DNA from: an uncultured Acidobacteriota bacterium
Lineage (GTDB): Bacteria > Acidobacteriota > Vicinamibacteria > Fen-336
Direction: 5' to 3'
DNA: 64,000 bases
NCBI GenBank assembly: GCA_902826455.1
Contig: CADEEV010000021.1
Coordinates: 1 to 64,000 of the forward strand
Of this stretch, positions 52,826 through 62,100 are shown one piece after another; within the stretch, counting starts at the first letter, position 1; the number at the start of each line of letters is the position of its first letter. A model generated the notes under the pieces. The model was given only the letters and a program-made list of their open reading frames with translations, did no database searches and was not told the origin of the DNA. Both the position numbers and the translations under genes were made by a program.

Positions 52826-55186
52826 GTGGACCTGGCCGCAGCGCTCGAGACGCTCCGTTCCGGCGAAGAGTCGCTGCGGCGCGAGACGGTCGACCGCCTG
52901 GGCCGCTCGCGCCTGCCCGAGGCGATCCCGGCGCTGCTCACGGCCGTGGGCGACGAGAGCTGGCCGGTGCGCCAGGCCGCCGCCGAGCACCTGTCGGTCT
53001 TCGAGCCGGGCGCGCTGTTGCCCGCCCTCGAGAGCGCGCTGCGCAACGACGCCGACGCCGGGCTGCGCAACGCCGCCATGGAGATCTACGTGAAGATGGG
53101 CGGCTCGGCCGTGTCGCCGCTCCTCGACCTCCTGAAGGACCGCGACGAGGAGGTCCGCAACTTCGCGGCCGTGATGCTCGGCACCCTCCACGACGGCCGC
53201 GCCGTCGAGCTCCTGATCGCGGCGCTGCGCGACCCGGACATCAACGTGCGTCACGCCGCCGCCGCGAGCCTGGGGCAGATCGGCTCGCCCGACGCCGTGC
53301 CGCCGCTGATCGAGGCGCTGCGCACCGAGCCGTGGCTCCAGTACCCCGCGATCGGCGCGCTGGGCGAGATCGGGGATCCGCGCGCCACCGAGGCGCTGCT
53401 CCCGCTCTTGGGCGACGAGCTCCTGCAGGGGCCGGTGCTCGAGGCCCTCGGCCGCGTGGCCGGCCGCGAGGCGCTGCCGAGCCTGGTCCCGCACCTCTAC
53501 GCGTCCGACCCCGCGCTGCGCAACCTCGCGATCCAGGCCGTGGTGGCGATCGAGCAGCGCGCCACCGAGGGCGGCGAGAGCCTCGACCCCGAGGTGCAGG
53601 CGGCGCTGCGCCAGGGCGACCTCGTCGAGCACCTGCTCGCGACGCTCCTCGACGACGACCCGCAGAACCGGCGCACGGCGGTGATCACCCTCGGCTGGCT
53701 CAAGGAGCCGCGAGCGGAGCCCACGCTGATCGGCCTGCTCGGCGAGGCGGGCCTGCAGGAATACGTGACCCACGCCCTCGTCTCGATCGGCTGCCGCGAC
53801 CGGGCGGCCTACGCGGCCGGGCTGGCCCACGCCGACGACGCGATCCGCCAGGGCGCCCTGCGCTGCCTCGCGTGGATCGCGCCCCCGGGCGCCACCGAGC
53901 TCGTGGCGCCGCTCATCCACGATCCCTCGCCCGAGGTCCGGGCCGAGGCCGTGCAGGCGATCGGCCGGCTCGGCCACGAGGACGCGCCGATGCTGCTCTT
54001 CGAGCTGCTCGGGGACGAGAACGAGATGATCCAGGAGAGCGCCATGGACGCGCTCGCCCGCATGAACCCCGAGCGCGTGGTGCCGCTCCTGCTCCAGGCC
54101 CTGCACTCGACCGACGTCCAGGTGCGGATCCGCGCGGCCGAGACGCTCGGCCTGCTGCGGCAGTCCGACACGGCGCCCGCGCTCATCGCCCTGTCGCGCG
54201 ATCCGCGCGAGCACGTGCGGCGCGCGGCCCTGAAGGCGCTCGGCGAGATCGAGGCGCCGGGCGTGCCGGACCTGCTGCGGGCCGCGCTCCTCGACGAGTC
54301 GAGCCTGGTGAAGCAGCAGGCGGTGCTGTCGCTCGGCAAGCGCCAGGACCTGGAGACCGCCGACGACCTCGTCCCGCTCCTCGACGACCCCGACCCGAAG
54401 ATGCGCTTCGTGACGATCCGCGCCCTGGGGCAGATCCGCAGCCCCGAAGCGGTGCCGAAGCTGCTGCCGTTCCTGTCCGACGCCCGCAAGGAGCTGCGCT
54501 TCGCGGCGGTCGAGGCCCTGGGCTCGATCCGCGCCATGGCCGCGGTGCGGCCGCTGCTCGGCGTGCTCGGCGACGCCGACCGCAACCTGCGGCGGGCCGC
54601 GGCCGAGAGCCTGGGCTCGATCGGCGATCCCCAGGCGGTGCCGTCGCTGATCCTCACCCTGGAGGACGCCCACTGGAGCGTGCGCTGCGTCGCGGCCTCG
54701 GCCCTGGGCCGGCTCCACAGCGCCAAGGCCACGTCCGCCCTCGTCGCGCGCCTCGACGACGAGGACCAGACCGTGCGGCGCGCCGCCGTGCTGGCCCTGG
54801 GCGAAGGCGGCGACGCGCGCGGGGCCGTGCGCCTCATCCAGGCGCTCTCGGACCCCGCGCTGCAGTCGACGGCCCTCGAGGCGCTGCGGCGTCTCGGTCC
54901 GCCCGCGCTGCCCGAGATCGAGCGCAGCTTCCCTCCCGCGAGCCCCGAGGTGCGGCGGCTGCTCGTCGACCTCGTCGGGCGCATGGAGGAGCGCCGCGCG
55001 ACGCGCCTGCTGCTCGCGGCCCTCGCCGACTTCAACGCCGAGGTGCGCGCCGAGGCGGCGCTCGCCCTGGGCGACGGCGGCGACCTGGAGGCGCTGCGGC
55101 CGCTCCAGGGCCTCAAGTCCTCCGACCCGTCGCCCGAGGTGCGTCAGGCCGCGGCGCAGGCGCTGCGCAAGCTGCAACCGCGGTAG
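52826..55186 (+). CDS. HEAT-repeat (PBS lyase-like) protein in the che operon
   Basis: 786 residues of nearly continuous HEAT repeats of about 31 residues, some 24-25 in number, for example SWPVRQAAAEHLSVF, INVRHAAAASLGQIGS and QTVRRAAVLALGEGGD. There is no signal peptide or enzyme motif. The fold is an alpha solenoid suited to protein scaffolding. HEAT-repeat proteins have been reported in some myxobacterial chemosensory clusters. Its position between the MCP and cheR suggests a role in assembling or regulating the array. The start is GTG at 52826; the TAG is four bases before the cheR start. Confidence 0.92.
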   Translation: MDLAAALETLRSGEESLRRETVDRLGRSRLPEAIPALLTAVGDESWPVRQAAAEHLSVFEPGALLPALESALRNDADAGLRNAAMEIYVKMGGSAVSPLLDLLKDRDEEVRNFAAVMLGTLHDGRAVELLIAALRDPDINVRHAAAASLGQIGSPDAVPPLIEALRTEPWLQYPAIGALGEIGDPRATEALLPLLGDELLQGPVLEALGRVAGREALPSLVPHLYASDPALRNLAIQAVVAIEQRATEGGESLDPEVQAALRQGDLVEHLLATLLDDDPQNRRTAVITLGWLKEPRAEPTLIGLLGEAGLQEYVTHALVSIGCRDRAAYAAGLAHADDAIRQGALRCLAWIAPPGATELVAPLIHDPSPEVRAEAVQAIGRLGHEDAPMLLFELLGDENEMIQESAMDALARMNPERVVPLLLQALHSTDVQVRIRAAETLGLLRQSDTAPALIALSRDPREHVRRAALKALGEIEAPGVPDLLRAALLDESSLVKQQAVLSLGKRQDLETADDLVPLLDDPDPKMRFVTIRALGQIRSPEAVPKLLPFLSDARKELRFAAVEALGSIRAMAAVRPLLGVLGDADRNLRRAAAESLGSIGDPQAVPSLILTLEDAHWSVRCVAASALGRLHSAKATSALVARLDDEDQTVRRAAVLALGEGGDARGAVRLIQALSDPALQSTALEALRRLGPPALPEIERSFPPASPEVRRLLVDLVGRMEERRATRLLLAALADFNAEVRAEAALALGDGGDLEALRPLQGLKSSDPSPEVRQAAAQALRKLQPR

Positions 55187-55190
55187 CCGC

Positions 55191-56060
55191 TTGTTCCATC
55201 CCTCAGACCACGACGCCGAGCTCTCCGAGGAGGAGTTCCGCCTGCTGCGGGACTTCATCCACGAGAAGTTCGGGCTGTACTTCGACGACGGCCAGCGCGG
55301 CACCTTGCGCGCGCGTCTCACCGCGCGCCTCTCGGCCCTCGACCTCATGTCCTTCGAGGACTACTACCACTACCTGCGCTTCGGGCCGCAGCGCACCGAG
55401 GAGCTCTCGCGCATGGCGAGCCACCTCACGAACAACGAGACCTACTTCTTCCGCGAGCAGCCCCAGCTCCAGGTCTTCTCCGAGCACGTGCTGCGCGGCA
55501 TCAAGGAGAAGAAGGCGCGGGGCTCGGACCGCGTCCTGCGCCTGCTCTCGGCCGGCTGCTCCACGGGCGAGGAGGTCCACACCCTGGCCATGCTGGTCTA
55601 CGACAGCGGCCAGTTCTTCTGGAACTGGGACGTCGAGATCGTCGGCGTCGACGTGGACGAGGCCGCCCTGGAGAAGGCGCGCAAAGGGGTCTACTATCAC
55701 AACTCCTTCCGAGGCCTGTCCCCGGCGCTCAAGGAGCGCCACTTCGCCCGCGAGGGGAACGGCGAGAAGGTCAAGGACGCCCTGCGCCGCATGATCCGCT
55801 TCCGGACCGGCAACCTGCTCGAGGCGTCGACCTACGAGGGCCTCGGCGCCTTCGACGCGATCCTGTGCCGCAACGTGCTCATCTACTTCTCCGACGTGAT
55901 GATCCGGCGCGTGGTGGAGCACTTCCACCGGGCCCTGGTGCCCGGGGGCTTCCTGCTCCTCGGCCACGCCGAGTCCCTCTCGCGGATCACCGACGCGTTC
56001 ACGCCGATCCGTTTCCCGGGCGCGATGATCTACCAGAAGCCCGAGCGGGAGGGCGCATGA
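55191..56060 (+). CDS. cheR: Chemoreceptor methyltransferase CheR
   Basis: A 289-residue SAM-dependent methyltransferase that methylates MCP glutamates. The N-terminal helical domain has EEFRLLRDFIHEKFGLYF, then TNNETYFFREQPQL, SAM-binding LSAGCSTGEEVHTLAML, and DAILCRNVLIYFSD with PGGFLLLGHAESL. TTG at 55191 is the likely start; no better one is in frame nearby. The stop overlaps cheB as ATGA. The substrate is presumably the long MCP encoded upstream, which has no tether pentapeptide. Confidence 0.94.
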   Translation: MFHPSDHDAELSEEEFRLLRDFIHEKFGLYFDDGQRGTLRARLTARLSALDLMSFEDYYHYLRFGPQRTEELSRMASHLTNNETYFFREQPQLQVFSEHVLRGIKEKKARGSDRVLRLLSAGCSTGEEVHTLAMLVYDSGQFFWNWDVEIVGVDVDEAALEKARKGVYYHNSFRGLSPALKERHFAREGNGEKVKDALRRMIRFRTGNLLEASTYEGLGAFDAILCRNVLIYFSDVMIRRVVEHFHRALVPGGFLLLGHAESLSRITDAFTPIRFPGAMIYQKPEREGA

Positions 56061-57103
56061 AGCGGCGCAAGCCCGTGCGCGTGCTCGTGGTCGACGACTC
56101 GGCCTTCGTGCGCCAGGCCCTGACCCGCATGCTCGGCGGCAACACCGAGATCGAGGTCGCGGGCCTCGCCGTGGATGGCCGCGACGCGTGCGAGAAGGTG
56201 CGCGCCCTCAAGCCGGACGTCGTGACGATGGACATCCAGATGCCGCGCATGGACGGGCTCCAGGCTCTCGAGGAGATCATGGCGGAGACGCCGGTCCCGG
56301 TGCTGCTGCTGTCCTCGCAGACCAAGGACGGCGGCGAGGTGACGCTGCGCGGCCTGGAGCTGGGCGCCCTCGACTTCGTGGACAAGTCCCGGGTGCAGGG
56401 CAACATGAACCTGCTCAACCTGGCCGAGGAGCTGCGCGAGAAGATCCTCGCGATCTCCCGCGTCCACGTGACGCGGCGGCCGCGCCCGGCCCCGCCGGTC
56501 GTGACCGGCCCGGCCCTCGTGCTGGGCCGCCAGCCGCGCGCCGAGGTGATCGTGATCGCGACCTCGACCGGGGGCCCGCCCGCCCTGCAGGCCCTGGTGC
56601 CGCGCCTGCCCAAGGACCTGGCCTCGGCCGTGATCATCATCCAGCACATGCCGGTGGGCTTCACCCGCTCGCTCGCCGAGCGCCTCGACGCTCGCAGCGT
56701 GCTGCGCGTCCGCGAGGCGGAGGAAGACGACCTCGTGGAGCCCGGCCAGGTGCTCGTGGCCCCGGCCGGCGTCCACATGCGCGTGAGGCGGCGCCTGCAC
56801 GGCGTCCGCGTGACGCTGGACGAGGAGCCCCGCAGCGCGCTGCACCGGCCCTCGGCCGACGTCCTGATGGCCTCGATCGCGAAGACCTACGGCCACCGGG
56901 TCCTGGGCGTCGTGCTGACGGGCATGGGCTCGGACGGCGTCGAGGGCCTGCGGGCGATCCGGGCCGCGGGCGGCAAGACCCTCGCCGAGAGCGAGGAGAC
57001 CTGCATCATCTACGGGATGCCGAAGGCGGCCGTGGAGGCCGGCGTGATCGAGCGCTCGGTGCCGCTGTGGGCCATGGCCGAGGCGATTCTTGCCGGAGTG
57101 TAG
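56057..57103 (+). CDS. cheB: Chemoreceptor methylesterase CheB
   Basis: 348 residues. The receiver domain has phospho-acceptor Asp59 in VVTMDIQMPRMDG. The linker FVDKSRVQGNMNLLN is followed by the esterase domain with the catalytic Ser in IATSTGGPPALQAL, His in IIIQHMPVGFTRSLA and Asp in LTGMGSDGVEGLRAI. It demethylates or deamidates MCP residues and is activated by CheA. It overlaps cheR as ATGA. Confidence 0.95.
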   Translation: MKRRKPVRVLVVDDSAFVRQALTRMLGGNTEIEVAGLAVDGRDACEKVRALKPDVVTMDIQMPRMDGLQALEEIMAETPVPVLLLSSQTKDGGEVTLRGLELGALDFVDKSRVQGNMNLLNLAEELREKILAISRVHVTRRPRPAPPVVTGPALVLGRQPRAEVIVIATSTGGPPALQALVPRLPKDLASAVIIIQHMPVGFTRSLAERLDARSVLRVREAEEDDLVEPGQVLVAPAGVHMRVRRRLHGVRVTLDEEPRSALHRPSADVLMASIAKTYGHRVLGVVLTGMGSDGVEGLRAIRAAGGKTLAESEETCIIYGMPKAAVEAGVIERSVPLWAMAEAILAGV

Positions 57104-57127
57104 AATGACCCCAGCGAGGATGCGCCT

Positions 57128-58915
57128 TTGAGTCTCACGGGAAACCTGGAGGATCTGCCGCTCCTCGACATCCTCCAGATCGTTTCCTTCAGCAAGAAGA
57201 CCGGCTTCCTCACCATCCAGGCAAGCGAAGGCGCCGCTGCGATCGTGTTCCGCGAGGGCCTCGTCGTCTCGTCCTTCACCTGGGAGAGCCTGCCCGTCGA
57301 TCCGCGCGCGGCGACCTTGCCCCCGGAGCGCCGCGCCGCCCTCATCAAGCAGCGCATCGCGATGGCCCTCGAGCGCCTGATCCGGCTGCGCGAGGGCGAG
57401 TTCAACTTCAGCCTCACCGACGAGGCGCCCCGCACGATCGGCGACCGCGACATCTCCCTCGAGGTGCTGGTCCAGGGCATCAATCCCCAGGAGATGCTCC
57501 TCGACCTCGCCCGCGGCCTCGACGAGGACCGGCGCGACTCGTCGGCCGCGCTCGAGGCGTCCTTCGCCGCGCCTCCGGAGGAGGCCTTCGTCGAGGAGCC
57601 GGCCGCGCCGGAGATCCCGGACGAGATCGTGGGGGAGCCGGAAGACGAGCCCGTCGACGACGTCGTGGCGTCCTTCGTCCAGCAGGCGGCGAACGAGCGC
57701 GCGAGCGCGCCCACCGGCGGCGAGCCGTCCGTGACCCTCGCCTTCGCCCCGCTGCGCCGCGAGCCGCCGCCCGAGGTCGAGCCGGCGCGGCTGCCCGAGC
57801 CCGAGCCGGAACCGCCGCCTCCCACCGAGCCGGTGCGCGCCGCGGAGCCCGAGCTGCCGCCGGGGACGCCCGCGCCGCCGCCGCGCACGATCCTGCTCGT
57901 GGACGACGAGGACGACGTCCGCGGCATCATCGCGGGCCTGTTCAGCATGGTCGGCTACGACGTCGTGGAGGCCGAGGACCCCGATGCCGCCATGCGCGAG
58001 GCGGGGAAGCTGGGCAAGGCCGGCACGCCGTTCCTGCTCCTCACCGACGTGGGCATGCCGGCTTCCGGCGGAACGTCGTTCCAGGGCGGCTTCGAGGTCG
58101 TGAAGCGGCTCTGGAAGATGAACCTGCGGCCGCCGGTCCTGATGATGACCGAGAGCCTGTCGCCGGCGCTGCAGGCCCGCGCGCGGCAGATGGGCGTCTC
58201 GAACTTCGTCTTCAAGCCGGGCCTCTCGAAGCTCGACCGCAAGCAGTTCGAGGCCGACCTGCGCGCCTTCGCGACGCGCCTGGTGCAGGACGTGCTGCCG
58301 ACCATGGGCCGGCGCGGCGAGGCCCCGAAGCGCGCGAAGGCCCCGCGCGGCATCGACCAGCCCGCGCGCCCGGCGCTGCCGGCGCCCTCGGCCGAGGACC
58401 TCTCGCGCGAGTTCACGCTGCTCCAGGAGCGCCTCGCCGAGCTGCGGCGCCAGGGCGACCCGACCCAGATCTCGCTGATGGTGATGCGCGTGGCCCGGGA
58501 GTTCTTCGAGCGCGGCGTGCTGCTGCTCGCGAAGAACGAGGAGCTGCGCGGTCTCGGCGGCTTCGGCCTCGCCCCCAAGGAACAGAAGATCGGGCTTCTG
58601 ATCCGCGACGTCACGATCCCGCTGAAGGAGCCGTCGGTGTTCCGTGAGGTGGTCGACGGCCAGCAGACCTTCGTCGGCGAGCTGCCCGAGAGCAAGTGGA
58701 CGCGGGCGCTGCTCGGCAAGATCGGCAAGTTCAAGTCGAACACGGTCGTGCTCGTGCCGCTGCTCACGAACCGCGAGACGATCGCGCTCCTCTACGGCGA
58801 CAACCCCGAGAGCGGGCGCGTCCCCGGCCGCCTCGAGATGCTGGAGCTGTTCATCAACCAGGCCGGCATCGCCCTCGAGAACGCCTTCCTGCAAAGGAAG
58901 CTGAAAGCCGTCTAG
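57128..58915 (+). CDS. DUF4388 (PATAN)-REC-GAF signalling protein
   Basis: 595 residues in three parts. An N-terminal DUF4388/PATAN domain (1-140, SLTGNLEDLPLLDILQIVSFSKKTGFL) is followed by an acidic, Pro-rich linker (about 150-250). Then comes a receiver domain (about 255-385, ILLVDDEDDVRGI, phospho-acceptor Asp in LLTDVGMP). A C-terminal GAF-like domain (about 420-590, VVLVPLLTNRETIALLYGDNPESG) ends it. PATAN domains in cyanobacterial PatA-type regulators control phototaxis. It would be a second CheA output with possible ligand input at GAF. The start is TTG at 57128 after GAGGA; TAGAAT overlaps the cheB stop (57101-57106). Confidence 0.88.
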   Translation: MSLTGNLEDLPLLDILQIVSFSKKTGFLTIQASEGAAAIVFREGLVVSSFTWESLPVDPRAATLPPERRAALIKQRIAMALERLIRLREGEFNFSLTDEAPRTIGDRDISLEVLVQGINPQEMLLDLARGLDEDRRDSSAALEASFAAPPEEAFVEEPAAPEIPDEIVGEPEDEPVDDVVASFVQQAANERASAPTGGEPSVTLAFAPLRREPPPEVEPARLPEPEPEPPPPTEPVRAAEPELPPGTPAPPPRTILLVDDEDDVRGIIAGLFSMVGYDVVEAEDPDAAMREAGKLGKAGTPFLLLTDVGMPASGGTSFQGGFEVVKRLWKMNLRPPVLMMTESLSPALQARARQMGVSNFVFKPGLSKLDRKQFEADLRAFATRLVQDVLPTMGRRGEAPKRAKAPRGIDQPARPALPAPSAEDLSREFTLLQERLAELRRQGDPTQISLMVMRVAREFFERGVLLLAKNEELRGLGGFGLAPKEQKIGLLIRDVTIPLKEPSVFREVVDGQQTFVGELPESKWTRALLGKIGKFKSNTVVLVPLLTNRETIALLYGDNPESGRVPGRLEMLELFINQAGIALENAFLQRKLKAV

Positions 58916-58991
58916 GCGTCTTCCTCCCGCCCAACCGTCGTCACAGGCGCGCCACGCGAATCGTCGAAAACGACCGCCGGTCACGTTTCTA

Positions 58992-59020
58992 TTGACAGTG
59001 GATTCTTGCTAGGCATAAAG
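58992..59020 (+). promoter_or_regulatory. Promoter of the large repeat-protein gene
   Basis: A perfect TTGACA (58992-58997), 17-nt spacer, then ATAAAG (59015-59020; TAAAGT one base later is also possible). It lies about 80 bases before the ATG at 59101, leaving a 5' leader in which I see no known riboswitch. The 58916-59100 gap otherwise holds nothing recognisable. Confidence 0.6.
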
Positions 59021-59100
59021 TCGCGTCCGTTCTTTACAGAAGTCGTACGGCCGACAGTCGACTCGCGCCACTGGTTCGACTACCGCACCTGGAGGAGCAA

Positions 59101-62100
59101 ATGGTCACAAGGATCGGCCGGCTTCGAGCGGCTCTCGGCGGGTTCGTTCTTCTCGTCGCATGTCTGGCGGGGAACGGTGGGTCGCTGCCAGGCGCTCAAG
59201 CCGCCGACACGCCGCCGGCGATCCTCGTCGTCGCGGACGCCCGACGCCCGACGCCCGCCGAAACCGCCTTCCAGCAACGCCTTCAAGCCCTGAAATACTC
59301 GGTCGCGCTCCGCGATCGCGGACTCCTCGACGATGCCGAGGCGAGAGACGCCTCACTGGTCGTCATCGCACCCGACGCCGACCCCATCGCGGGAAGCGTA
59401 GCGGAGCTGGCGACCGCACCGGTGCCGGTCCTCGTCTTGAACGATTCCGCCATGGAAGGGATGGGCCTCGCTCGCCAGGGCGACACCGGTCTCGTGAGCC
59501 GGCAGCGTGACATGGTGATCACGAACGCGCTGCACCCCCTGGCCGCAGGCATGTTCGGGCGCATCCCTCTCGGAACGTCCGCACAGGACGTCAGGCTGGT
59601 GCGAGCCCGCACGACCGGCCGGAACATCCTCGCGGCCAGCGAGGACGCGACGCAGTCGTTCGCAATGGCGTTCGAGAGGGGTCAAGCCACGGGCGCGGGC
59701 CCGGCGCCGGCTCGACGCGTGGGCCTGGCGATGCCGACCGCCTTCATCGGCGGCGACTCGAAGGAGGCCCGTGATCTCTTCGCGGCTGCCGTCTACTGGG
59801 TGACCGAGCGCAATGCACCGCCCTGGGTCTTTCCCGGGCGCAAGGCTCACGGCGATGTCGGCGAGTGGGTGCTTCTCGACGGCCGCGTCAGCGACGACGG
59901 CATCCCGGGCAACAAGCCCGTGCTGTCGACGTGGACGAAGGACTCCGGTCCGGGGCTGATGCAGCTGGACGACGGTTCCGCCACGTCCACTCACGCGCGT
60001 TTCTCCAAGGCGGGCGTCTATGCGGTTCGCTTGACCGCGACGGACGGTGAAGAGACGAGTTCCTCGGTCACGACCGTGACCATCGGCGAGGCGGCCGGCG
60101 ATCCTGCGCCCTTCGTGAAGCCCATCGGCACGCCCGGTCGTGGAGCGCCGAGCGGACCTGCGACTCAGCTCGCATCGGGCACCATTCTCTTCGTCGTGGG
60201 GAACACCACGCTGAGCCCGGAAGACACGGGCGTCCGGAACCGGCTCGTGGCTCTCGGGTACACGGTCACCGTCGTCCAGGGCGTTTCGGCGACGAACCCC
60301 GCCGCGTCCACGGCTACCGGTAAGAAGGCGGTCATCGTCTCCGCGAGCTCACCCAACTCGATCGACCAGTTCTTCTCGAGCGCCGTGCCCGTCATGGTCA
60401 TGACCGAGGGGCTCTGCGACAACTATCAGATCTGCGACTTCGCCAATCGCGGCACCGAGACCAACGCCCAGGTCAAGATCGTCAGCCCCACGGACTTCCT
60501 GGCTGGCGGTCTCGAGGACACGATCCAGGTCAGCAACGTCGCCGGCGGCGTGGCTGGAGGTGGTGTCACTGCTGCGGCCCGCAAGATCGCCACCTGGCCC
60601 AGCGACACGACCAAGGCCTCCGTCGCCGCGTACGAGTCCGGGGCCCTGATGTTCAACAGCACGGTCGCTCCGGCCAAGCGGGCCTTGTACGGACTGCACC
60701 CTCTCCTGATTGCCAACGCCAACGATTGGGGCGCGGTGCTCTTCGACCAGATGGCTCTCTGGCTCGGCAATCAGAACGTCGCGCCCGTGGCGAAGGCTGG
60801 CGCGGACTTCTCGGCCTTGTACCCGGGCGCGACGGTACAGGGGCAGATCCTCGACGACGGGAAGCCGAACCCTCCCGCTCAGATCACGGCGACCTGGGAC
60901 TTCTGGAGCAGCAACGGCGCGGCCGGCACCGCGATCATCGCGAATCCCACCTGCACGGGCACCGTCGCTGTTCAGCCGACGTGCCTCACCACCACCGTCA
61001 CCTTCACCAGCGACGGCCTCTTCACCCTTCGCTTGAGCGCCAGTGACGGCGAGTACACGCGCTACGACTACGTCGACATCAACGTCGTGCTGAGCAACAG
61101 CGCCCCTGTCGTCAATGCTGGCAGCGACCGGGTGGTCGTCTACCCGCCGGGAACGCTGCCGGTTACGGCCATTGCCACGGATGACGGGATTCCCAACCCG
61201 ACGCTCACCTATTCGTGGACGAAGGTGTCCGGCCCAGCTGGGACCGTCACGTTCTCGCCGAGCAACGCCTTGACCACCAACATCACCCTGCCTGCGGCCG
61301 GGACCTACGTCCTTCGTCTGTCGGCATCGGATGGCGCCCTGACCGGCTATGACGACCTCGTCGTCACCGCCGGGGGCAGCGCGTTGCTGGTCGTCAACGC
61401 AGCAGTATCGATGACCCAGGAGGATCTGGCTGCCAAGAGCCTGATCGAAGGCATCGGCTTGTCGGTGGCCTTGATCTCGTCCCAGGGCGCGGCAATCACC
61501 CCGGCCAGTGCACTGGCGGCAGCGACGGGTCGCAAGTTCGTGCTGATCGCACAGTCGGTGAACAACGCCGATCTGACGACGCAGTTCAAGACCGTCCCCG
61601 TTCCGGTCATCTGTCATACCAACGGCTACCAGGACGACATGGGAATGGCGACGACTGCAAACCGCGGCGCTACGGCAGTCGTCGCGGAAGAGGTCATGGT
61701 TCCGAGCGCTCCTCCCCACATCCTCTCCGCCGGGCTGACGGGAACTCTTCCTTCGGAATTCACAGCCACCGGAGGCTCATGGACCATTCCAGCGGCCACG
61801 GCCATCAAGGTCGCGACCGAGCCCGGGCAGCCCACGCATGCGACTTGGTTCGCCTACGAGAAGAACGTAGTGATGGCGGGGTTCACGTCGCCCGAGCGGC
61901 GCATGGGCATCAACATGAACTGGCTCGACTACACGCCGGCAGGGAAGGCACTGCTGCAGGCTTTCATGCGCTGGGCCGGACGCATCAATCAGGCGCCACT
62001 CGTGGATGCGGGGCCGTCGGTCACGACGACGGCGACCACCGTCGCGCTGGACGGTACGGTGGGTGACGACGCGCTCGTGCTGGCGGTGCCGACGACGGCC

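Noticed and set aside
50276-55348. A 1690-codon minus-strand open frame opposite the MCP and HEAT genes
   Set aside because: It mirrors the repeats of the real genes and shows no domain motif. Long antisense frames are expected where stop codons are rare in GC-rich DNA.
57119-57130. A three-codon ATG frame overlapping the TTG start of the DUF4388 gene
   Set aside because: It arises from the GAGGATG ribosome-site region itself, has no separate ribosome site and is too short to judge.
58916-59100. A c-di-GMP or other riboswitch in the leader of the large repeat-protein gene
   Set aside because: I could not find the conserved cores of known classes; only a promoter and a ribosome site are supported.
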